From Planctomycetota bacterium (GTDB taxonomy: Bacteria > Planctomycetota > UBA11346): 5,210 nucleotides of DNA. Location of the stretch: assembly GCA_007131555.1 (NCBI GenBank), contig SLQH01000209.1:1-5210 (forward strand), read 5' to 3'. The position numbers and the translations under genes are program-made. Numbering within the stretch: position 1 is the stretch's first letter; every line of letters begins with the position of its first letter. This document shows positions 1 to 4,138 of the stretch, piece by piece. The notes beneath the pieces are model-generated. The model did no database searches. It was not told where the DNA came from and saw nothing but the letters and a program-made list of their open reading frames with translations.

Positions 1-105
1 CTTCGCCTCGCATGGCATCTGCTTCGTTGCGCTCCGCTCACAATAGCGCTGCTATTGCTCCGCTTCGCGACGCCTCGCATCTGCCACACGATGCTCGACT
101 TATGA
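1..105 (+). repeat. Diverged, left-truncated copy of the intergenic palindromic repeat
   Basis: By eye this stretch aligns with the inside of the two full repeat copies at 1622-1788 and 3912-4078. Positions 1-18 match 3939-3956 at 15 of 18 bases. TCACAATAGC (38-47) matches TCACCATAGC (3983-3992). GCTATTGCTCCG (51-62) matches GCTATGGCTGCG (3997-4008). GCATCTGC (77-84) and TGCTCG (92-97) match GCACTGC and TGCTCG at 4037-4043 and 4049-4054. The order and orientation are the same, with about 11 bp missing on the right side. The left terminal repeat would lie outside the window, and the right one is not recognisable. A perfect hairpin CAATAGC-GCT-GCTATTG sits at 41-57, with an outer stem 25-31/66-72 (one G-T pair). 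It lies just downstream of the kinase gene's stop codon. Confidence 0.55.
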
Positions 106-138
106 AACCAATTTCCGTGTCCCCACACTAGCCCAGCA

Positions 139-1395
139 TCAGCCGGATTGCGGATTCTTGACCTGCTGGACCCGTTCCCACAAGGCCTGATGACAGGGCT
201 CCTGGGGATGCAGCAGAGACGCTGCCAGATCGACATCTCCCCGCTCAAGGGCCTGAGCCGCATAATCCCGTCGCACTTCCAGGGCGGCATCGTGAGCCTG
301 GATGTTACCACCCCACAAAGCCTGGGATTCCTCCAGACAGAACAAGGATCGGGCAAAGTCTTCATAGTGACCGGAACGATGGGCCCGTTTGAGACAGGCC
401 AGACCACGACTCGCCAGCCGCAGGCTCTCACGATGACGATCGGCCATCCGCAAGGCGACGATCATGTCGGCAACCGAGGCAAAGCGTTGCCCGGGATCGG
501 TGGCCAGGGCCCGCTCAGCAATGCTCAACAGCTCCCCATATTCGTTTCGCAAGCGAGCGGACGGGCGCGGCAGACGGTTGGCAGCAGCAGCGGTCAGACA
601 GCCGGCCACAGTGCGATCAGCCACATGCGGCGCTTCGCCAACCAGGATCTCCAGGAGCATGCCGCCCAACTGGTAGACATCGCCCGACTCAGAGATCAGG
701 TCACATCGCCCCTGGGCCATTTCCGGGGCCATATAGGCCGGTGTGCCGACCAGGGATTGCTTCTGGTCATCAGTCCCCATCTGACACGCCAATCCCCAGT
801 CCATGACCAACACTTCACCGAAATCGCCCAGCATCATGTTGGCTGGCTTGAGGTCCCGATGCAGCACCCCGCGTGAATGTGCGTACGCCACCGCCTCGGC
901 CACTCGATTGAGGACCTCAAGGTTTTCATCGATCGTGAGACTGGCAATACATTCAGCCCAGGTCCGGCCCATAACCGGGCGCATGGTGTAGAACAGCCGC
1001 CCGTCAGTATCGACCCCCAACTCGTAGACTGGAATGATGTTGGGATGACACAGGCCACCAGTGATCCTGGCCTCAGAGATGAAACGGTGCCGATCAATCT
1101 CTTTTGAGCGGCGACGCATACGTTTGAGAGCGACATTGCGGGCGATTCCCGACTGGCGGGCCAACCATACCGTCCCCATGCCTCCCGATCCCAACTGCTC
1201 AAGCAGCTGATAATCGGCCCCTGCCTGACGATCAATGATACGAATACGCTGAGTGGGATCATCGGGCGCAGGGGCTGTCGTCACCGGGGGAACCACGGCA
1301 CGGACGGTCGATGCTCCCCCAGTCAACGCGGAACGGTCATCCTTTGGCAGCACAGCCAGCCATGCTGCGGCCACCGCCGCTTGATCATCGGGCAT
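139..1395 (-). CDS. Cytoplasmic serine/threonine protein kinase (DWG type) with helical C-terminal tail
   Basis: A 418-residue Hanks-type kinase that should transfer phosphate from ATP to Ser/Thr of unknown protein targets. Visible motifs: glycine loop GSGGMG (69-74), VALK lysine (91), helix-C glutamate in SEAR (108), catalytic loop HRDLKPAN (Asp181, Asn186), metal-binding DWG (199-201) where most kinases have DFG, activation segment GTPAYMAPE (217-225) and the structural Asp239. All catalytic residues are present, so it should be active. Residues from about 320 to the end are charged, helical, TPR-like sequence (YEDFARSLF, AALERGDVDLAASLL-like pattern) of the kind that follows the kinase domain in PVC-group kinases. 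No membrane segment is visible. I chose the ATG at 1395 because GGGAG lies 6 nt upstream; an in-frame GTG at 1419 has no usable ribosome site. It is a single gene, transcribed away from tsf, with its own likely promoter. Confidence 0.93.
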   Translation of the reverse strand: MPDDQAAVAAAWLAVLPKDDRSALTGGASTVRAVVPPVTTAPAPDDPTQRIRIIDRQAGADYQLLEQLGSGGMGTVWLARQSGIARNVALKRMRRRSKEIDRHRFISEARITGGLCHPNIIPVYELGVDTDGRLFYTMRPVMGRTWAECIASLTIDENLEVLNRVAEAVAYAHSRGVLHRDLKPANMMLGDFGEVLVMDWGLACQMGTDDQKQSLVGTPAYMAPEMAQGRCDLISESGDVYQLGGMLLEILVGEAPHVADRTVAGCLTAAAANRLPRPSARLRNEYGELLSIAERALATDPGQRFASVADMIVALRMADRHRESLRLASRGLACLKRAHRSGHYEDFARSLFCLEESQALWGGNIQAHDAALEVRRDYAAQALERGDVDLAASLLHPQEPCHQALWERVQQVKNPQSG

Positions 1396-1434
1396 GATGG
1401 ACTCCCATCCCGGCACCACCTCAGGACTGATGCC

Positions 1435-1462
1435 ACCCTAGATCAGGACAAGACCCCGTCAA
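1435..1462 (-). promoter_or_regulatory. Probable sigma-70-type promoter of the left kinase gene
   Basis: Read on the minus strand, TTGACG (1462-1457) is followed after 16 nt by TAGGGT (1440-1435). The -35 matches consensus at 5 of 6 positions but the -10 at only 3 of 6. Transcription would start near 1428, leaving a leader of about 33 nt before the ATG at 1395. The -35 region shares the string CGCTTGAC(G/C)GG with the better rpsB promoter at 3725-3752, which raises confidence. Confidence 0.42.
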
Positions 1463-1548
1463 GCGGGAGCAGAAATGTGGTTATTGCATAAACCAGCACC
1501 CAAAGCACCAGGAATCGGTGATCATCAGGAAAACGCTACTCGCGCGGC

Positions 1549-1595
1549 AGCACGCAAGCCAAGGCTCGCGTGCTCCGGGTAAAAGCCATGAGGCT
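1549..1595. other. Pair of adjacent small hairpins in the kinase-tsf gap
   Basis: AGCACGC (1549-1555) pairs perfectly with GCGTGCT (1568-1574), and AGCC/GGCT (1557-1560/1563-1566) allows the stem to continue past one mismatch. A second short hairpin, AGCC-ATGA-GGCT, lies at 1584-1595. Neither is followed by a T-run on either strand, so I do not call a terminator. The pair could be part of a structured transcript, a protein-binding site or a decayed repeat. No open frame with a plausible ribosome site covers it. The remaining bases of 1463-1621 show nothing I recognise. Confidence 0.4.
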
Positions 1596-1621
1596 GATGG
1601 ACGAGAGCAGGGCTGTGTACC

Positions 1622-1788
1622 TAGGAGCCTGTAAGGAATAGACTGACACGTCGCCTGGCTTGGCCTTTTCGGCCCCTATCGGGCGAAAATCCTCACCATA
1701 GCTACGGCTATGGCTGCGGTTTTCGACGGAATCAGGACTCGAAAATGCACTGCGCTTGTGCTCGGTCGCTATCCCTTACAGGCTCCTA
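1622..1788 (+). mobile_element. MITE-like palindromic element, copy 1 (downstream of tsf)
   Basis: A 167-bp unit repeated at 3912-4078 with 14 mismatches and no net length change (about 92% identity by hand count). The ends are inverted repeats: 1622-1641 and 1769-1788 match at 19 of 20 positions, with core GGAGCCTGTAAGG. Each end is bounded by TA, and here the surrounding bases give CTAG at both ends. Inside are a hairpin CCATAGC-TACG-GCTATGG (1696-1713), an outer stem CGAAAA/TTTTCG (1684-1689/1720-1725) and a small GGCC-TTTTC-GGCC hairpin (1662-1674). No transposase is encoded, so if mobile it would depend on an enzyme supplied elsewhere. It sits between the tsf terminator and the left kinase's promoter. 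TA-bounded ends fit the IS630/Tc1-mariner superfamily, but that assignment is inference. Confidence 0.82.
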
Positions 1789-1804
1789 GAGTCATGATCC
1801 AGCT

Positions 1805-1859
1805 GCGACCCTATAGGTCGCCAGTCCTCAAACGGCGGCGCTGGCTTCAGCGCCAGCCG
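1805..1859 (-). terminator. Probable terminator region of the rpsB-tsf operon (two hairpins)
   Basis: Beginning 21 nt after the tsf stop codon, on the minus strand, is a GC-rich stem of 10 base pairs with one bulged base and a 6-nt loop (1833-1836 plus 1837-1842 pairing with 1849-1854 plus 1856-1859). It is followed by only a short T-tract (TTTG). A second, perfect 6-bp hairpin, GCGACC-CTATA-GGTCGC, follows at 1805-1821 with no T-run. The position directly after the operon and before the repeat supports termination, but the weak T-tract leaves the mechanism uncertain. Confidence 0.5.
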
Positions 1860-1879
1860 ACGGAGATGGACCGCAGGGA

Positions 1880-2692
1880 TCAGACATCCAGACGGGTGAA
1901 ACCGGTGATGGTCACACCCTTGGCCTTGGCCCAATCGCCAACCGTCTGGCCGTCATCATTGTACAGGAGCATGTCCTGCTCCAGGAGGACCTGCTCCTGG
2001 TAGAACTTCTTGAGCTTGCCCTCAACGATCTTGTCGCGAATGGCTTCGGGCTTGGCCATGACCTCATCAGAAGCGGCCAGCACGGCCCGCTCCTTGGCCA
2101 GGACATCCTGATCAACGCCATCACGATCAAGGGCCAGGGCCGGAGGATTGGCCGCCGCAACATGCATGGCCACCTGGCGCAAGACCTCAGCGTCGCCACT
2201 GCCGGCCACCAGGGTGGCAATCCGACCACCATGATTGTAGACGGCGATGCCCGAGGCATCCAGACGACGCATGTCAACCAGCTTCATGTTCTCGCCCAGC
2301 TTGGCGATCAGGCCGGTAATGGCTTCGCCAACGCTACGACCGTCAGCCATGGACACCGATTCAAGGGCCGAGGCATCAGTCACTCCCGCCGCCAGGGCAG
2401 CAGCGGCGATGGCATCAACGGTGGTCTTGAACTCGTCATTGCCAGCGACGAAGTCGGTCTCGCAGGCCACACAGACCAGCACCCCGGCCTGATCATTGAC
2501 GGCCACACCGATGGCTCCGGACTTGGTAGCCCGGGCTGACTTGCTGGCGGCGGTCTGCTCACCCTGCTTACGCAGCAGTTCAACAGCCGCTCCCATGTCG
2601 CCGTCACAGGCCTCAAGGGCCTTCTTGCACTTCATCATCGGGATACCGGTCTGCTCGCGCAGTTCCTTGACCTGGGCGGCGGTGATGGCCAT
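1880..2692 (-). CDS. tsf: Translation elongation factor Ts
   Basis: A 270-residue EF-Ts, the cytoplasmic guanine-nucleotide exchange factor that releases GDP from EF-Tu so it can bind GTP and aminoacyl-tRNA again. The N-terminal UBA-like domain carries the family signature LREQTGIPMMKCKKAL (11-26). The EF-Tu-contacting TDFV motif appears as CETDFVAGNDEF (77-88). Later conserved blocks are GENMKLVDMRRL (133-144), HGGRIATLV (154-162), MHVAAANP (176-183) and the C-terminal EGKLKKFYQEQVLLEQ (224-239). The length is close to that of E. coli EF-Ts (283). I chose the ATG at 2692 because AAGGA lies 7 nt upstream and the protein then begins at the normal family start; the open frame continues upstream only as a shadow of the rpsB tail. 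It follows rpsB by 46 bp and is presumably co-transcribed from the promoter at 3725-3752. Confidence 0.98.
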   Translation of the reverse strand: MAITAAQVKELREQTGIPMMKCKKALEACDGDMGAAVELLRKQGEQTAASKSARATKSGAIGVAVNDQAGVLVCVACETDFVAGNDEFKTTVDAIAAAALAAGVTDASALESVSMADGRSVGEAITGLIAKLGENMKLVDMRRLDASGIAVYNHGGRIATLVAGSGDAEVLRQVAMHVAAANPPALALDRDGVDQDVLAKERAVLAASDEVMAKPEAIRDKIVEGKLKKFYQEQVLLEQDMLLYNDDGQTVGDWAKAKGVTITGFTRLDV

Positions 2693-2738
2693 GGCGTTTT
2701 CCTTGTTGTGGTCTTGACGTTCTGTGATGGAGAGGGAT

Positions 2739-3569
2739 TCAGGCCTCAGCGGCAGTATCTGAGGCCGCCGGAGCAGGAGCCGCTTGCGCATCTGCCTCAG
2801 CAGCTGGCTGTTCTTCTGCTGAGGGCGCCGTTTCGGCCTTGGCCGCAGCCTCGGCCTTGGGATCGGCATCGGCCTTGGCCTCAACCTGCTGGGAGCGACC
2901 TTCACGAATACCGTCCAGCACCACCTTGACCACCGCCTGGATGGCGCGGATGCCGTCATCGTTGCCGGGGATCGGCAGGTTGATCAGGGCCGGATCGCAA
3001 TCGGTGTCGAGCAGGGCGATGACCGGGATGCCAATGCGGACCGCCTCGCGCACGGCCGTGGTCTCCTGCGAGGGATCGACCACGAACATGGCGTCGGGCA
3101 GCTTGGTCATGTGACGCACGCCCTCAAGGTTGCGCAGGATGCGGCGCCGCTCGCGGGTGTCGCGGGCCTGCTTCTTCTTGGACAGGCGGGCGTAGCCGGG
3201 CTCGGCTATCTCGGCCTCGATCTCATCGAGGCGACTGATGCTGGTGCGGATGGTCTCGTTGTTGGTCAGGGTGCCGCCAAGCCAACGCTCAACCACGTAG
3301 GGCATGCCGACGCTGCGGGCGGCATCCCGCAAGACGTCCTTGGCTTGGCGCTTGGTGCCGACGAACAACACGGTCTTGTTGGCCTTGGCCAGCTTGATCA
3401 TGTAGTAGTAGGTCTGGATCAGGGCCCGCACGGTGGCGCCAAGATCGATGATGTGGACCTTGTTGTGGGTGGCGTGGATGTACGGCCGCATGGCCGGATT
3501 CCACAGACTGCTCTTGGTGCCGTAATGGGCTCCAGCGGCAATGAGATCCTGAACTGTGATGATGGCCAT
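2739..3569 (-). CDS. rpsB: Small-subunit ribosomal protein S2 (uS2)
   Basis: A 276-residue uS2, a late-assembling protein of the 30S subunit needed for mRNA binding. The first family signature is LIAAGAHYG (9-17), followed by WNPAMRPYI (23-31), HIIDL (39-43), VLFVGTKRQA (67-76) and the very typical RWLGGTLTN (95-103). The second signature spans 158-182 (PDAMFVVDPSQET then AVREAVRIGIP), followed by ALLDTDCDPALINLPIPGND (185-204). Residues from about 225 on form a 50-residue tail of Ala, Glu, Pro, Lys and Asp that is not part of the conserved fold. The ATG at 3569 is chosen because GGAGG lies 7 nt upstream and the conserved fold starts there. It is the first gene of the rpsB-tsf operon. Confidence 0.98.
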   Translation of the reverse strand: MAIITVQDLIAAGAHYGTKSSLWNPAMRPYIHATHNKVHIIDLGATVRALIQTYYYMIKLAKANKTVLFVGTKRQAKDVLRDAARSVGMPYVVERWLGGTLTNNETIRTSISRLDEIEAEIAEPGYARLSKKKQARDTRERRRILRNLEGVRHMTKLPDAMFVVDPSQETTAVREAVRIGIPVIALLDTDCDPALINLPIPGNDDGIRAIQAVVKVVLDGIREGRSQQVEAKADADPKAEAAAKAETAPSAEEQPAAEADAQAAPAPAASDTAAEA

Positions 3570-3717
3570 GAAAGATCCTCCACCGTCATCGCTCTGCACA
3601 CGACAACGGGCCGAAGGCGGACAGGCAGGGTGAACTGATAACCACTGCGCAGACACCGGTCCGCCCTCTGAACAAGGCGGTGTCCACACACGCAGGTCGA
3701 CACTGGCCGACCGAAGG
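3570..3717 (-). promoter_or_regulatory. rpsB 5' leader with hairpin and strong ribosome-binding site
   Basis: If transcription starts about 7 nt after the -10 box, rpsB has a leader of about 150 nt. It contains a stem formed by GACACC (3652-3657) and GGTGTC (3679-3684), extended inside by GCC/GGC (3663-3665/3676-3678) across a bulge. An overlapping alternative, CCGCC/GGCGG (3661-3665/3676-3680), competes with it. The start codon is preceded by GGAGGA. Ribosomal-protein leaders, including rpsB leaders, are known sites of feedback control by their product. That this one binds S2 is inference from position only. Confidence 0.38.
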
Positions 3718-3724
3718 GGCGGGA

Positions 3725-3752
3725 AATGTAGGGGGTACACTGAGCCGGTCAA
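3725..3752 (-). promoter_or_regulatory. Probable sigma-70-type promoter of rpsB-tsf
   Basis: On the minus strand TTGACC (3752-3747) and TACATT (3730-3725) are separated by 16 nt. They match the -35 consensus at 5 of 6 and the -10 consensus at 4 of 6. It is the best promoter-like pair upstream of rpsB and would start transcription near 3718. The -35 lies in CGCTTGACCGG, nearly identical to the sequence upstream of the left kinase. Confidence 0.6.
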
Positions 3753-3840
3753 GCGCCTAAGTCCGGCTGGAACATCCGCGACGGGCCTGTAGACTGTCAT
3801 ACTGCTCAGGGAGGTCTCCCCTGTGCTATCAGCGTTGTCA

Positions 3841-3855
3841 GATGACGTCGTCATC
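3841..3855. promoter_or_regulatory. Perfect 15-bp dyad, possible operator
   Basis: GATGACG-T-CGTCATC is a perfect inverted repeat with a single central base, flanked by TGTC (3836-3839) and GACA (3859-3862) that loosely extend the symmetry. The single-base centre favours a dimeric protein site over an RNA hairpin. It lies about 90 bp upstream of the rpsB -35 and about 285 bp upstream of the right kinase's start, between the two divergent genes. No regulator can be named. The rest of 3760-3911 shows nothing else I recognise. Confidence 0.35.
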
Positions 3856-3911
3856 GGCGACATGGATTGCATCCACCCGGCATTCCTGGTGCCAGACACA
3901 AGCAGTGGGGT

Positions 3912-4078
3912 TAGGAGCCTGTAAGGAATAGACTAACACTTCGCCTGGCTTGGCCTTTTCGGCCCCGATTCCGCCGAAAACCTCACCATAGCTACGGCTA
4001 TGGCTGCGGTTTTCGACGAAATCGTGTCTCGAAAATGCACTGCGCTTGTGCTCGGTCGCTATCCCTTACAGACTCCTA
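3912..4078 (+). mobile_element. MITE-like palindromic element, copy 2 (upstream of rpsB and the FHA kinase)
   Basis: Second full copy of the 167-bp unit at 1622-1788, same orientation, exactly 2290 bp away. The terminal inverted repeats 3912-3931 and 4059-4078 match at 18 of 20 positions and are bounded by TA; the right junction is CTAG and the left is TTAG. The central hairpin CCATAGC-TACG-GCTATGG (3986-4003) is identical to copy 1. Its outer stem is longer here, CGAAAACC (3975-3982) with GGTTTTCG (4008-4015), and GATT/AATC (3967-3970/4020-4023) can extend it, so this copy may be the better preserved. It ends 60 bp before the start codon of the FHA kinase, so it probably lies upstream of, or inside, that gene's 5' untranslated region. 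Confidence 0.82.
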
Positions 4079-4138
4079 GGCTCCTGAGCAGCCACCACGC
4101 ATCCTTCATCTTCTCATCGTCCAAGGACACCGCTCCCC

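Noticed and set aside
107..138. Terminator directly after the left kinase
   Set aside because: Only a 4-bp GTGT/ACAC pairing without a T-run is visible. Termination might use the repeat hairpin at 41-57, but nothing shows this.
148..1107. Open frames of up to 242 residues on the plus strand inside the left kinase gene
   Set aside because: They are antisense to a kinase with every catalytic motif intact, show no recognisable family and are a normal by-product of GC-rich coding sequence.
1396..1419. GTG start at 1419 for the left kinase
   Set aside because: It has no ribosome-binding site at proper distance and would leave a leader of only about 9 nt from the predicted promoter. The ATG at 1395 has GGGAG 6 nt upstream.
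1541..1620. Possible tRNA because of the clustered short stems
   Set aside because: No cloverleaf can be formed, no T-arm GGTTC-type sequence is present, and the stems do not have tRNA spacing.
1710..2003. Short open frame starting inside repeat copy 1, with a similar one at 4000-4230 in copy 2
   Set aside because: The shared N-terminal sequence is just translation of the repeat. The frames diverge after the element, overlap tsf or the FHA-kinase start in other frames, and lack a ribosome-binding site.
2693..2959. In-frame N-terminal extension of tsf by 89 residues
   Set aside because: It overlaps the coding tail of rpsB and is an Arg/Pro-rich shadow of it. The start at 2692 has an AAGGA site and the family's normal N-terminus.
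3111..3638. 175-residue plus-strand open frame
   Set aside because: It is antisense to rpsB and its leader and is rich in Gly, Val, Leu and Asp, as expected of an antisense shadow.
3570..3899. In-frame N-terminal extension of rpsB by 110 residues
   Set aside because: The Met at 3569 has a strong GGAGG site and matches the normal S2 start. The extension covers the predicted promoter and shows no protein family.
4046..4072. Outward promoter in the right end of repeat copy 2 driving the FHA-kinase
   Set aside because: TTGTGC and TACAGA are 15 nt apart and the second matches the -10 consensus at only 3 of 6, which is too weak to call.
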